Positions 53,692-62,962 of a stretch of DNA of 64,000 nucleotides are shown in pieces (the first letter of the stretch is position 1; the number at the start of each line of letters is the position of its first letter). The notes beneath the pieces were generated by a model. It searched no databases and had not been told where the DNA came from. It saw only the letters and a list, made by a program, of their open reading frames with translations. This stretch comes from DAHUXN01 sp963811805 (GTDB lineage Bacteria > Acidobacteriota > Terriglobia > Acidiferrales > UBA7541). Both the position numbers and the translations under genes were made by a program. The stretch is from assembly GCA_963811805.1 (NCBI GenBank), contig CAWESU010000001.1:3224001-3288000 (forward strand). Direction: 5' to 3'.

Positions 53692-55005
53692 ATGTCTCTG
53701 GAACAGGTCTGTGAATCCCACAACCCTAGCTCTATTGCATCTGAGCCGCACAATGTTAAAGTGGCGAGCGCAACACCGTCGAACACGGGCAGAAAGCGTG
53801 GCCCAGTGGCAAAACGACGGTTTCAGAAGGGAAGTTTTCAGATCAAGAACGGCATGGCCTACTCTCTCTATTATGAGGATGTCGAACAGCCTGACGGCTC
53901 TCTCGTGTCTCGCAGAGTGCGCCATCCAATCGGACGTGTTGGCCCGGACGCCTTGAGTGATCGAGCGGCGCGCCGTGAACACGACCGAATCATGCAGGCC
54001 ATAAATGATAAACGAGGCAGTGTGGCCCCGGCGGTCAAAGGAAAGACGTTCGAGGATTGCGTAAGGGCATGGCGCAAAGCAATCGCACCGAACCTTTCGC
54101 CCTCTACCGTGCGCCAATACGAGAGCTATCTGCGAAGTCACATCCTTCCCAAGTTCAAGAACGAGGCTCCGCATACTCTCACCGTGGGCGCGTTGCAGCA
54201 ATTCGCAACCGACCTTCGCTCTCTATTGTCCCGCAAGACCGTGGCTAACATCGTGGGTGCCGTCTTTTCCATTCTCGGCTATGCTGAACGGTGCGGAATT
54301 TTCGTCGCAAAGGCGTCGTTTCGAGACTTGGAACTCGGCACACAGACGAACGGCGGGCATTCTCCATTCTTCACTTCAACCGAGGCGCAGAAGATCATCT
54401 CTGCATCCTGGGAACCTTATCGCACTCTGTTTACCGTTGCTTGGCTCACAGGGCTGCGAGCGGGCGAATTGCTTGCCCTCAAGGTTGGCGATCTTGACTT
54501 TGAGAACAAGACTATTCGTGTTGACGAATCCTCCGACGATCATACCCGTCAGATTCGCCAGCCGAAGACAGCGAAGAGTGTCGCCGTGCTACCCATGCCC
54601 AAGGCTCTCGAAGAGGCGCTGGCAGCGTATCTCCGGGATGCGTGGCGAGGGAATCCCTCCGGTTTCCTGTTCCCGAATCCGAAGGGCGATCATCCCATGC
54701 GGCGAACCAATTTGGTACGAACGGGCCTCAAACCCGTTCTCGAAGGATTGGGAATCGCAACGAAGGGCACGGGCCTTCATGCATTTCGCCGAGGACTGGC
54801 AACCGCACTCGCTCAACAATCCATGCCTATTCCCGATTTACAAAAGCAGATGCGTCATGCCGACGTTCAAACCACATTGCGGGTCTACTGCTACTCGATT
54901 CCCGCAACTCAGCGTGATGCGATGGACAGTATCGGTGCGGCCTTGTCGAAGACTTCCGGGTCAATTGGAACAAAGGTTCCGATTGGAACACGGCAGGCCA
55001 ATTAA
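53692..55005 (+). CDS. Tyrosine recombinase (main integrase of the island)
   Basis: 437 residues. An arm-binding-like N-terminus is followed by a core-binding domain (about 120-215) and a catalytic domain: Arg in TGLRAGELLAL, His-x-x-Arg in HAFRRGLAT, His in MRHADVQTTLRVYCY with the Tyr. Located 21 bp from the tRNA-Ser 3' end and pointing at it, the standard place for the integrase that made the insertion. Its last codons contain the 16-bp end repeat. Confidence 0.94.
   Translation: MSLEQVCESHNPSSIASEPHNVKVASATPSNTGRKRGPVAKRRFQKGSFQIKNGMAYSLYYEDVEQPDGSLVSRRVRHPIGRVGPDALSDRAARREHDRIMQAINDKRGSVAPAVKGKTFEDCVRAWRKAIAPNLSPSTVRQYESYLRSHILPKFKNEAPHTLTVGALQQFATDLRSLLSRKTVANIVGAVFSILGYAERCGIFVAKASFRDLELGTQTNGGHSPFFTSTEAQKIISASWEPYRTLFTVAWLTGLRAGELLALKVGDLDFENKTIRVDESSDDHTRQIRQPKTAKSVAVLPMPKALEEALAAYLRDAWRGNPSGFLFPNPKGDHPMRRTNLVRTGLKPVLEGLGIATKGTGLHAFRRGLATALAQQSMPIPDLQKQMRHADVQTTLRVYCYSIPATQRDAMDSIGAALSKTSGSIGTKVPIGTRQAN
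54959..54974. repeat. Right copy of the 16-bp end repeat
   Basis: GGTCAATTGGAACAAA, identical to 38097-38112, here inside the 3' end of the integrase gene and 53 bp from the right attachment site. Confidence 0.7.
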
Positions 55006-55026
55006 CTTGTTTGTTGTGAGTAAGGT

Positions 55027-55051
55027 TGGCGGAGAGGGTGGGATTTGAACC
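55027..55051. repeat. Right attachment site of the island
   Basis: Identical to 38019-38043. It is the 3' end of the tRNA gene, so integration leaves a complete tRNA. Confidence 0.92.
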
Positions 55052-55119
55052 CACGAGCCCGGTTTTGCCAGGCTACCCGCTTTCGAGGCGGGCTCTTTCA
55101 ACCGCTCAGACACCTCTCC
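55027..55119 (-). tRNA. tRNA-Ser(CGA)
   Basis: Acceptor stem GGAGAGG/CCTCTCC with encoded CCA; anticodon loop CTCGAAA within stem CCCGC/GCGGG; long variable arm AGCCTGG-CAAAA-CCGGGCT as expected for serine; T-arm GTGGG/CCCAC. It reads serine UCG codons. Its 3' end is the insertion point of the island. Confidence 0.96.
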
Positions 55120-55243
55120 GCGTCGGTTGCGTAGGAAAAAGATTACCAGACCGGCGAAGAACGAACAATGACAAGCGCCCGGCCGCTTGCGAACTTGTCG
55201 AGAATTCGAAGCGGCCAAGGCTCAGCGGTCTTAGGGCTTTTCC

Positions 55244-57406
55244 TTAGGGTTGATATCCTCCAGCGGCGCTCTGTGTTTCCGAAGAGGCATTTCCCTGCGG
55301 TAAATCTTTTGCCATGCGGTCGAGGACGCCCTTTGGCTCGGTGATCGGAGGGTTGTCCAAGTACTTGCCGAAGAAAACGAGGTAGCGCTGCCAACGGTCC
55401 TGAATATGGCGCGGCTCGATGAACCCGTGATTTTCGCGCGGATATTTGACGAATTCTACGGGCACGTGGCGCTCTTTCAGCGCCTCGTAGAATTCCTCGG
55501 CCTGCGGAATCGGCACGCGCGTGTCTGCTATGCCGTGGAGAATCATCGTGGGCGTTTTGACGTTCTCGATGTACTTCATCGGCGAATGATCCCAGTATTC
55601 CTGGAAATTATCCCACGGCGCTTTCATGTCGAAGAAGTTCGTGAGGTAGCGATGAATGTCGGTCTGTGAATACATGGAGTAGAGGTCGGGCAGGCCGGCG
55701 CCGGGAGAGATGGCCTTGAAGCGGTCGGTCTGCGTGTCGATCCAGAAAGTCATGAAGCCGCCATAAGACCAGCCGAACGCGCCCATGCGATTGGGATCGG
55801 CCAAACCCTTGTCGACGATGGCCTGAACGCCGCTCATGTCGTCCCTGTAATCTCCGCCGCCCCAGTCATTCTGATTGGCCATAGCAAATTTTTCGCCGCG
55901 TCCTGAGGAGCCGCGGAAGTTCGGCTCGAGAATCAGGTAGCCATTGGCGGCCATGATTTGCTCTTGTGCGTTGAAAGCGAGCGGCGATGCTCCCGTGGGG
56001 CCGCCGTGAGGATTCAGCAGGAAGGGATACTTGCGCGAGGGATCGAAGTCGACGGGCTTGGTGAGCACGCCGTCAATTTCCATTCCGTCTTTGCTACTCT
56101 TCCAGCGGACCACTTCGGTGTCGCCCAAGGCATAGTCGGCGAGCCAGGCGTTCTGGTTGGTGATGGGCGTGATGGAATCAAAGCTGAGATCAGAGTGGAA
56201 GACTTCAGCGGGATGGGATGGATCGGTCCAGGTGCCGACAGCGGTTTGGCCGTTCGCGCTGATTTCGTCCAGGCTGACCATCGCGGGCTTGTCGGTCACT
56301 TGGCGGACTGTGCCAGCGGCAACATCCGCAGCAAAGACATCGCCAGACTCACGGCTCTCCGTGCTGAAGTAAATTGTTTTGCCGTCCGGCGCCCACACGG
56401 GCGTGGCGGCATTCAATTCAAACGAGGAGGTTAATTTTCGCGGTTCGCCGCCATCCGCACTGACCACGAACAGATTCACCTGCTCAATCATTCCACGGTC
56501 ACTGAGATAGGCGATCCATTTGCCGTCCGGCGACCATCGCGCGGTATGCGTGTTGCCGGTCGTATCGACAAGCTTGCGCTCGTCGCCGCTGGAGACATCG
56601 AGTATCCAGGCCGTCTGCAAACTGATGTCGTCGAGCAGCGGCGTGGGATTTGTGGTGAAGGTGATATGCGAGCCATCTGGAGACCAGCGCGGATCGCTGA
56701 CGGTGAAGTCGCCCTTGGTGATTTCTTTTTCGTCGCCAGTAGCAATGTTCCAGGTCCAGAGCTGGGCCATCTTGAAATCGTGGTCGACGACGACGGCGTC
56801 GTCATGGAGCTTGTCACGCTTTTCGGCGTCCGCGTCTGGAGCGGAGGTGGCGACCAAGAGAAGCGTCTTGCCATCCGGAGAAAACTCGAAGCCGCGCACG
56901 CCCGATTTGTGTTTGGTGACTTGCCATGGCTCGCCGCCGTCCGCATACATGAACCAGACCTGCGGCCCATTCTTTTCATCTTCTCCGGCCATCGTGAAGG
57001 CAATGATTTTTCCGTCGGGAGACCATGCGATATCGGAGACGCTCTTATCGCCGCGAGTGTACTGACGCGCGGCGCTCGCGGGGCCGGCAGCAGGAACGAT
57101 CCACAGATTCGTCACGGATTTTCCGGGGTCATCTTTTTCCATTTTCACCGAGGAGACGAGATAAGCGACCGTCGAGCCGTCAGGAGAGATTCGCGGAGAG
57201 CTGACGCGCGCGACCTCCAACGCTTCCCGCGTGCCAAAGAGCTTTTTGCCGTCTTTGCTACGCGGCGCAGGCGCTTGCTGGCCTGGGGCTGCCATCGCCT
57301 GGTCCGATGAATCCTGTGCCGTCGCCGTGAAGGACGTAAACGTCAGAGCCAAGCTGATCATCAAGAGCACAAATCCACAGCGCATCGCCTTCTCGCGAAT
57401 CTTCAT
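55244..57406 (-). CDS. Secreted S9-family peptidase (prolyl oligopeptidase/DPP-like)
   Basis: 720 residues. A signal peptide (to about residue 31, TATAQ) and WD40-like beta-propeller repeats (several SPDGK blocks, 60-430) precede an alpha/beta hydrolase domain with Ser in GWSYGG, Asp in HGIADTRVP and His in RENHGF. It cuts peptides near proline or other residues in the periplasm. GGGAGG lies before the ATG at 57406. Typical of peptide-using soil bacteria. Confidence 0.92.
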   Translation of the reverse strand: MKIREKAMRCGFVLLMISLALTFTSFTATAQDSSDQAMAAPGQQAPAPRSKDGKKLFGTREALEVARVSSPRISPDGSTVAYLVSSVKMEKDDPGKSVTNLWIVPAAGPASAARQYTRGDKSVSDIAWSPDGKIIAFTMAGEDEKNGPQVWFMYADGGEPWQVTKHKSGVRGFEFSPDGKTLLLVATSAPDADAEKRDKLHDDAVVVDHDFKMAQLWTWNIATGDEKEITKGDFTVSDPRWSPDGSHITFTTNPTPLLDDISLQTAWILDVSSGDERKLVDTTGNTHTARWSPDGKWIAYLSDRGMIEQVNLFVVSADGGEPRKLTSSFELNAATPVWAPDGKTIYFSTESRESGDVFAADVAAGTVRQVTDKPAMVSLDEISANGQTAVGTWTDPSHPAEVFHSDLSFDSITPITNQNAWLADYALGDTEVVRWKSSKDGMEIDGVLTKPVDFDPSRKYPFLLNPHGGPTGASPLAFNAQEQIMAANGYLILEPNFRGSSGRGEKFAMANQNDWGGGDYRDDMSGVQAIVDKGLADPNRMGAFGWSYGGFMTFWIDTQTDRFKAISPGAGLPDLYSMYSQTDIHRYLTNFFDMKAPWDNFQEYWDHSPMKYIENVKTPTMILHGIADTRVPIPQAEEFYEALKERHVPVEFVKYPRENHGFIEPRHIQDRWQRYLVFFGKYLDNPPITEPKGVLDRMAKDLPQGNASSETQSAAGGYQP

Positions 57407-57534
57407 GAAAATCCCTCCCATTCGTTGCTTGCCGTTCACTTTTGAAACGATTGTTTCGTCGCGCAGAGCGCGCAGTATAGTCGCTTTGCTGCTTGCTTTC
57501 AACCGTGGGAGTTTCACGCCGAGTATGTCCTGCG

Positions 57535-58014
57535 CTACCGGCGGGCGGCGAAGAAATCTCGAAGAAGAGCGGCAGCATCATCAGCGAGCACTCCGGAGGT
57601 GACTGCAACGCGATGATTCACTTGCGTGTGATCGAATATGGCAAAGCATGAGCGCACGGCGCCGCCTTTTGGGTCGTCCGCGCCATAGACAAGCCGGTCG
57701 ATGCGCGCTTGGACCATTGCCCCTGCGCACATCGCGCAGGGTTCGATGGTGACGTGGAGCGTGAGCCCTGCTAGGCGGTGATTTCCGACTGCGGCGGCGG
57801 TCGCGCGCAGTGCAACCATTTCTGCGTGTGCGGTGGGGTCGCGATCAGCAATGGTGCGGTTGGCGGCACGGGCGATCACTCGTTCACCCTGGGTAATCAC
57901 GCAGCCTACGGGCACTTCTCCGGAAAGCGCGGCTAGACGCGCTTCTTCCAGGGCCGATCGCATGTGCTTTTCGTCGAGTGCCGCTTGAGCATCCACGTCG
58001 GGGGTGTCGTTCAT
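57535..58014 (-). CDS. tadA: tRNA-specific adenosine deaminase
   Basis: 159 residues. Zinc-dependent cytidine-deaminase fold: H63-A-E65 and P-C93-x2-C96. It converts A34 to inosine in tRNA-Arg(ACG). The start is uncertain: 58014 lacks a ribosome site, and an internal ATG at 57963 is possible. It is 128 bp upstream of the S9 gene on the same strand. Confidence 0.92.
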   Translation of the reverse strand: MNDTPDVDAQAALDEKHMRSALEEARLAALSGEVPVGCVITQGERVIARAANRTIADRDPTAHAEMVALRATAAAVGNHRLAGLTLHVTIEPCAMCAGAMVQARIDRLVYGADDPKGGAVRSCFAIFDHTQVNHRVAVTSGVLADDAAALLRDFFAARR

Positions 58015-58143
58015 CACGCAACAGAATAGCACGAGCATTCAAGCGCACATTGCTGCACCGCATGGGCGGCCAATCGCTGTCTTGCTCCGGTCTTCCCGCT
58101 GGGGTATAAATTCGGACGTCCGTTATTTTGGGGCTCTGAACTC

Positions 58144-59121
58144 ATGGAACTACGAAAAGACCCGATCACGAGAAGTTGGGTGGTGATTGGACATTCCGAT
58201 CTGGGCGAACTGCCTTTGCAGCCCTGTCCTTTATGCCCTGGCAACGAGGGTGATACGCGCACGATTCTGCAATTCCCCGCGCAAGGCTCGTGGCAGGTGC
58301 GCGTTTTTCCGCATTTTCGCCCGTTGTACCGGATCGAAGGAGAGCCGGGACGCTCGGCAGAGGGGATTTATGACCGGATGAGCGGCGTTGGTGCGCATGA
58401 AATTGTGGTCGAGACACCAAATCATGAGTTGGGCATTGCTGCGGAAACACCGGAACATGTGGCGCTAGTTCTGGAGGCGTATGCGCGGCGCATTAACGAC
58501 CTGAAAGGCGACCCGCGCTTCAAGTACGTCACGGTGTTCAAGAATCATGGTTCAAATTCGGGTCAGGAATGGCCGCATTCGCATTCTCAGATTACGGCGA
58601 CGACATTTGTTCCGCGACGGGTGCTGTACGAGTTGCGCGCGGCGCGCGATTGGTTTCGCGAGCGGGAGCGCTGCGTTTTTTGTGACATCCTGCGACAGGA
58701 AGAAAAGCAAGAGAAGCGCGTGGTGGATTCGCAAGGGAATTATGTGGCGTTCTGTCCCTACGCTTCACGCGTGCCGTTTGAGCTCTGGATCATGCCGCGC
58801 CATCACAACCATGAATTCGAAGCGGCTGGAGTGGAGGATTTCCGCTCCCTGGGTGCGCTTCTTGCGCGGACGCTGCGGCGGCTGCCAGCCATTTCGGAGG
58901 GATATCACATTGTGGTGCACACTTCGCCGAATTCGCTGCAGACGAAGGGCGAGTTGAGCGACTACTGGCGCACCATCGCCGATGACTACCACTGGCACAT
59001 CGAGATCCTTCCGGTCGTCCCCACAAGCGAAAAGTCATACGTCATCAAAGAGGTTTATTTCAACGGTCTCACGCCGGAGCAGGCCGCGGAAAGATTGCGC
59101 CAGGTCAGCTCCGGCTCATGA
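58144..59121 (+). CDS. galT: Galactose-1-phosphate uridylyltransferase
   Basis: 325 residues. The active site is H145-S-H147-S-Q (usually HPHSQ), and a CPLC pair (C28, C31) is a likely zinc site. It exchanges UMP between UDP-glucose and galactose 1-phosphate. No galK or galE is in the window, so it may serve nucleotide-sugar supply for envelope glycans. Its stop overlaps the next start as ATGA. Confidence 0.9.
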   Translation: MELRKDPITRSWVVIGHSDLGELPLQPCPLCPGNEGDTRTILQFPAQGSWQVRVFPHFRPLYRIEGEPGRSAEGIYDRMSGVGAHEIVVETPNHELGIAAETPEHVALVLEAYARRINDLKGDPRFKYVTVFKNHGSNSGQEWPHSHSQITATTFVPRRVLYELRAARDWFRERERCVFCDILRQEEKQEKRVVDSQGNYVAFCPYASRVPFELWIMPRHHNHEFEAAGVEDFRSLGALLARTLRRLPAISEGYHIVVHTSPNSLQTKGELSDYWRTIADDYHWHIEILPVVPTSEKSYVIKEVYFNGLTPEQAAERLRQVSSGS

Positions 59122-59831
59122 ACGGCGCCTCGGACGCATACTCCCTACGGTTAGCCCAGCGCGGCGGGATTTTCGCGAAACTCATGGTGCTGGTCGTCCT
59201 GGTCATCCTGCTTTTTCTTCTCTACCTTGTGCGGACGCCGCTACTCCGAGTGGCAGGCAATTTTTGGGTAAGGCCAGATCCTCCCGCAGCCTCGGATGTC
59301 ATCGTGGTTCTCAGCGACGACGACTTTACGGCCGACCGCGCCACGCGCGCTGCGGATCTTTACCACGACAGGTGGGCGCCTCGGGTGGTGGGGAGCGGCC
59401 GATGGCTGCGTCCCTACATAAGCATTGCGGATTTGATGCAGCGGGACCTGGAAGCTAGAGGTGTCCCGCGCCAGGCAATCATTCCATTTGCGCACGAGGC
59501 CCCCGACACGCTGGAGGAGCTGAAGGGCATACGCGGATTCGTGGAGCAACACGGATGGAAACGGGTGATGATCGTCACGTCCAATTATCACACGCGGCGC
59601 ACGCGGTATCTTTGCAAGCATATTTTCCCGACGGATATTCACGTGTTGGTTGAGGCCGCGCCAGATCACGATTACGATCCAGATTCATGGTGGAGGACAC
59701 GCATTGGCGTGAAAACTTTCTTCCACGAGTTTGTGGGCATGTTTGTGGCGTTTTGGGAAGTGCATCATCAAGACGAGAAGTCGCAAGCGGAGCTGGTCGT
59801 GGGTCCTAGGTTGGAGGTTCCTTTCGCGTAA
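59118..59831 (+). CDS. YdcF/SanA-like (DUF218) membrane protein
   Basis: 237 residues. One N-terminal membrane helix (about 20-42), then the DUF218 fold: ASDVIVVLSDDD, EAPDTLEELKG and VMIVTSNYHTRRTRYL. Related proteins act in envelope polysaccharide or peptidoglycan precursor metabolism. Coupled to galT by overlap, which supports an envelope glycan role. Confidence 0.87.
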   Translation: MNGASDAYSLRLAQRGGIFAKLMVLVVLVILLFLLYLVRTPLLRVAGNFWVRPDPPAASDVIVVLSDDDFTADRATRAADLYHDRWAPRVVGSGRWLRPYISIADLMQRDLEARGVPRQAIIPFAHEAPDTLEELKGIRGFVEQHGWKRVMIVTSNYHTRRTRYLCKHIFPTDIHVLVEAAPDHDYDPDSWWRTRIGVKTFFHEFVGMFVAFWEVHHQDEKSQAELVVGPRLEVPFA

Positions 59832-59953
59832 TCTCCTCCAGATTTATGCTTGGTTTACATCCGCCAGCCTCTGTACTATAGTCCCTGGACTGCTAGTATC
59901 GCCTGTGCGTTGGTTCGAGCTGTCGCGACCATCTCACCGCGTTGGAGGTTTCC

Positions 59954-60541
59954 ATGTGGCGGAAACAGCCTGAAGCGAAGCCATCTTCGCCAGTGAATCC
60001 CGGCATGCGTGATTCGTCGTACGGCCTGCCTGAGCAGAAACCTCCGTCCGCTTCCGGGAGCGCCCCGTCTTCCGCTCCTCAAGCTTCATATGCCCCGGTT
60101 GTGTCCCCCAATGCAGCCATCCTGACCCGCGGAATTTGCATCAAGGGCGAATTGACGGGCAAGGCTGACCTGATCATTGACGGTGACGTCAAAGGAAGCA
60201 TTCGATTGGGTGACTCGCGCCTGACGATCGGTCAGTCCGGGCATATTCAGGCGGATATTGAGGCTTCTGAGATCATCGTGCGCGGCCAAGTGGAAGGCGA
60301 TCTTCGTGGGCGCGAGCGTGTTGTGCTTGGCAGCTCTTGCGAAGTCGTAGGAGACTTGGAGGCGCCACGCGTCGCCATCGAGGATGGTGCGCGGTTCAAC
60401 GGGCGGGTCGAAATGGGCCCGGCGGCAGATGCCCGGGAGCGCCAGAATAAGAGAGGCTCTCAGAGCTTAGTTTCAAGTGAAGCATCTTCGCTTGAGCCGG
60501 AGGCCAGTTTACCAGTTGCACTGGAAACGCAGCGTCGTTAG
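59954..60541 (+). CDS. Bactofilin
   Basis: 195 residues. The central domain (about 55-155) has the repeated short beta-strands of the bactofilin helix: GICIKGELTGKADLIIDGDVKG and SEIIVRGQVEGDLRG. Flanking tails are Pro/Ser- and Glu-rich. It polymerises into membrane-associated filaments that organise cell shape or sites of wall synthesis. GGAGG precedes the ATG at 59954. Confidence 0.92.
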   Translation: MWRKQPEAKPSSPVNPGMRDSSYGLPEQKPPSASGSAPSSAPQASYAPVVSPNAAILTRGICIKGELTGKADLIIDGDVKGSIRLGDSRLTIGQSGHIQADIEASEIIVRGQVEGDLRGRERVVLGSSCEVVGDLEAPRVAIEDGARFNGRVEMGPAADARERQNKRGSQSLVSSEASSLEPEASLPVALETQRR

Positions 60542-60544
60542 TCA

Positions 60545-61249
60545 ATGAATTTCATGGGGAAATCGCGGCTGAGCACGACGGCGATAATGCCGTCGCGAAA
60601 ACCTCAATCCGTGCCCGCTGCTGCAGTCGCCGCCAGTCATACTTCTCCGAACGTCCGCACTTCGAATGGATTGAAGGATTTTCTGTGGTTGCTGAGCGAT
60701 ATCGAAAACGGGAAGCTCTTGGACCTGGGCTCTGTTTCCCAGGCCACACTGAATTTCTTCATCGAACGAGGATTCCGCGTGACCACGGATGACCTTGTCC
60801 GTTCATGGAAGGAGTTCCGCATCGCGGAGGCAGAGAGACAGCGCATCGAGGAGCAGAGCGACTTTTACGAACCGCTTTCGCCCGAGCAAATTGCGCGGCG
60901 CTTTCTCGATCACTCCCTGCAATATCCGGAAGAGACGTTTAACGCCGTGCTGCTGTGGGATATTTTCGACCATCTCGGCGGCGAGCTGCTTCCTAAAATC
61001 TCGGACCGCCTCTACGACATCGTGAAGCCCGGCGGGGCTGTGCTGGCGATTTTTCACAGCAAGCCGGAACGCTCATATCGCTACCGTATCGTCGACAACC
61101 AGACCATCGAAACGATTCCGATCGGCCCCATTGCCACGCACGATCACAAATTCCAGAATCGCGAGATTTTGAACCTCTTTGGCCGTTTCCGCTCCGCCAA
61201 GACTTTCGTGGGGCGCGACCAGCTCCGCGAAGGGCTCTTTATCCGCTAA
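60545..61249 (+). CDS. Class I methyltransferase-like protein
   Basis: 234 residues. GKLLDLGSVSQATLNFF resembles the SAM-binding glycine loop in degenerate form, FNAVLLWDIFDHLG is the motif post-loop and VKPGGAVLAIFHSK is the typical strand 5. It follows the bactofilin gene by 3 bp, so the two are co-expressed; whether it still binds SAM is unclear because the glycine loop is weak. Confidence 0.75.
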   Translation: MNFMGKSRLSTTAIMPSRKPQSVPAAAVAASHTSPNVRTSNGLKDFLWLLSDIENGKLLDLGSVSQATLNFFIERGFRVTTDDLVRSWKEFRIAEAERQRIEEQSDFYEPLSPEQIARRFLDHSLQYPEETFNAVLLWDIFDHLGGELLPKISDRLYDIVKPGGAVLAIFHSKPERSYRYRIVDNQTIETIPIGPIATHDHKFQNREILNLFGRFRSAKTFVGRDQLREGLFIR

Positions 61250-61573
61250 ATACCGCATTTCGGTATCATTGTGGAACGTCGCGCCGAGTTTTCCGCAGGC
61301 TCAAGGCCCGGATGCCCTGGTACATGAAACCCCTCTTGCGCTCGGTTGCGCGGCGGAGTATGAGGGAAGGGAAGACTTGGAAACGGAGGAGACGTCGCAT
61401 GAATCCGCCGGGCCAAGAATCCTGAAAACATTCACACCGCTTTTGCGGTGCGAGCCCGCCAGGCGCCCAAGCGACGCCGATCGGGCCTCAGGAAATAGCA
61501 AGACGGGGAACCGCAAGGTTCCCCGTTTGCATTTGTGCGTGCTGCGGCCCCAGCGCTGTGTGTGAGCGGTTGC
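61250..61573. other. Convergent intergenic region with a bidirectional terminator
   Basis: No gene. The stretch ends with the hairpin at 61503-61526 that can serve both the methyltransferase-like gene and the DedA gene. Confidence 0.5.
61503..61530. terminator. Hairpin terminator
   Basis: ACGGGGAACC (61503-61512) pairs perfectly with GGTTCCCCGT (61517-61526), loop GCAA, then TTTGC. The U-tract is short; it likely acts in both directions. Confidence 0.75.
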
Positions 61574-62224
61574 CTATGCGGATTGCCGCCTGCGGCGGAA
61601 CGCCTTTAGGGCTTCGATACCCGCGGGCAGTAGCGACAGCACAATCACCACGGCGATGATCAGGTGTAGACGACTTTGTATGTTGGGGATTTTTCTGCCG
61701 AGAGTGTATCCCGTCAAAACCATGCTGCAAACCCAAAGGAATCCGCCGACGACGTCGAAGATCAGATATCGTGAGTAGCGCATTTGCGCAGCGCCCGCCA
61801 CGGGAGGGCAGAACGTCCGTATGATCGGCACGAAACGAGCGATGATAATCGCCTTTGGTCCGTGCTTTTCGTAAAACTCGTGCGCCCGCAGCAAATGCTT
61901 TTTCTTGAAGAATCGCGAATCTTCCCGGCGGTAAAGGCTCTCGCCGGCTTTTCGGCCGATAAAATAGCCCAACTGATCCCCGGCAATGGCGCATAGGGAC
62001 GCGGGAAATAGCAGCCAGGCCAGTCCCACTTGACCTGCTCCGGCAAATACGCCTGCGGTCACCAACAAAGAATCGCCGGGAAGAAAGAAGCCAAAAAAGA
62101 GCCCGGTTTCGACGAATACGATCGAACAGACCATGAGAGAGCCGCCCGACTGAACAAGGTTCTGAACGTTGTATAGCTTGTGGATTAGCCCTTGCCAGGG
62201 AATCCCCGAAAGAGTGATGGCCAT
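61574..62224 (-). CDS. DedA-family membrane protein
   Basis: 216 residues with about five membrane segments. FFGFFLPGDSLLVTAG and ARFVPIIRTFCPPVAGAAQM are the DedA signature (Glu/Asp and Arg in the re-entrant core). Members flip or transport undecaprenyl phosphate or phospholipids. The ATG at 62224 is used; longer frames have no membrane-like sequence. Confidence 0.92.
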   Translation of the reverse strand: MAITLSGIPWQGLIHKLYNVQNLVQSGGSLMVCSIVFVETGLFFGFFLPGDSLLVTAGVFAGAGQVGLAWLLFPASLCAIAGDQLGYFIGRKAGESLYRREDSRFFKKKHLLRAHEFYEKHGPKAIIIARFVPIIRTFCPPVAGAAQMRYSRYLIFDVVGGFLWVCSMVLTGYTLGRKIPNIQSRLHLIIAVVIVLSLLPAGIEALKAFRRRRQSA

Positions 62225-62454
62225 AAATACCCGCAATATCTTGATTTTCGCGCCGGCGGCCTTCGAGCCGCCCTGGCCGAAGATGCCACTAACATAGCAG
62301 AAAAGCGGGACTTGCGCCCCGCAGGGGCGTGGTCCGTTTCCGGTTAGTACTTTGCGCCTATCTGAATTAGTCCCGGGTACCATTTGCCCGAACGGTTCCT
62401 ACCTCCAGACTTGCAACTGTGACACAGACAACGCCAGATACGGGGAGGAAGGCC

Positions 62455-62661
62455 ATGGAAGGCAGTTACACGGTGTGGATGGGCCAGCCGGTTATTCTTC
62501 GAGTGGTCGCGGGCAATCTTCGCGTGCCGGTACGTGGCCGTTTGCTGAGCGAAACGAGCAGCGTGCTTCGCCTTCGTATCGCGGAAAACTGGGACGTCGA
62601 CATTTTCAAGTCCATGGTGGTGGCAATCGAGCAAGATACGCCCCTCATGATGGTGCAGTAG
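62455..62661 (+). CDS. Small hypothetical protein, PilZ-like in length
   Basis: 68 residues, beta-rich (VILRVVAGNLRVPVRGRLLSE, LRLRIAENWDVDI). GGGGAGG precedes the ATG. No family assigned; a c-di-GMP PilZ motif is not seen. Confidence 0.65.
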   Translation: MEGSYTVWMGQPVILRVVAGNLRVPVRGRLLSETSSVLRLRIAENWDVDIFKSMVVAIEQDTPLMMVQ

Positions 62662-62675
62662 TTCGAAGAACAGCG

Positions 62676-62858
62676 ATGAGCGATTTCGCCAAAACGCGGG
62701 ATGTACGGTCGGTGGCATCGGCGCTCGCGGAAGCTGCTCCGCGCGGCATCGCTGAAAGTGCCTGGCCGTGGTTCGCAGGGTTCTTAGGAATCGTGACGAT
62801 CTTTCTTTACCGGGAAGCTTTCCGATTGATGATGTGGGCGCGCTCGATGAACTGGTGA
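62676..62858 (+). CDS. Small membrane protein
   Basis: 60 residues with one hydrophobic segment (WPWFAGFLGIVTIFLY). It starts 14 bp after the previous gene and is followed by a strong terminator, so the two are probably co-transcribed. Weak ribosome site. Confidence 0.5.
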   Translation: MSDFAKTRDVRSVASALAEAAPRGIAESAWPWFAGFLGIVTIFLYREAFRLMMWARSMNW

Positions 62859-62908
62859 TTATGGCACGCGCCTAGAAAACGATCTTCCGGCCCAGCCTCA
62901 GTGCCCCC

Positions 62909-62950
62909 AAACCCGGGCTTGTTCACCCCAGCAAGCCCGGGTTTCTTTTT
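62909..62950 (+). terminator. Rho-independent terminator
   Basis: Thirteen-base stem AAACCCGGGCTTG / CAAGCCCGGGTTT (62909-62921 with 62932-62944), then CTTTTT. Ends the small-gene pair, tail to tail with egtD. Confidence 0.93.
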
Positions 62951-62962
62951 GCTATTCGGGGA

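Larger units (their letters stand above)
38019..55051. mobile_element. 17-kb integrative element in tRNA-Ser(CGA)
   Basis: Flanked by exact 25-bp direct repeats of the tRNA-Ser 3' end. A tyrosine integrase gene (53692-55005) lies next to the tRNA and points into it. Contents: RHH-regulated operon with AAA+ and serine recombinase genes, toxin-antitoxin remnant, second integrase, HTH/excisionase-like genes, DUF3987-like replication candidate with iterons, then protease/phosphatase cargo. No conjugation or capsid genes are seen, so spread may need a helper phage or plasmid. Base composition looks lower in GC than the flanks. Confidence 0.9.

Noticed and set aside
38019..55051. CRISPR array in the island
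   Set aside because: The short motifs are irregularly spaced and there is no repeat-spacer periodicity or cas gene.
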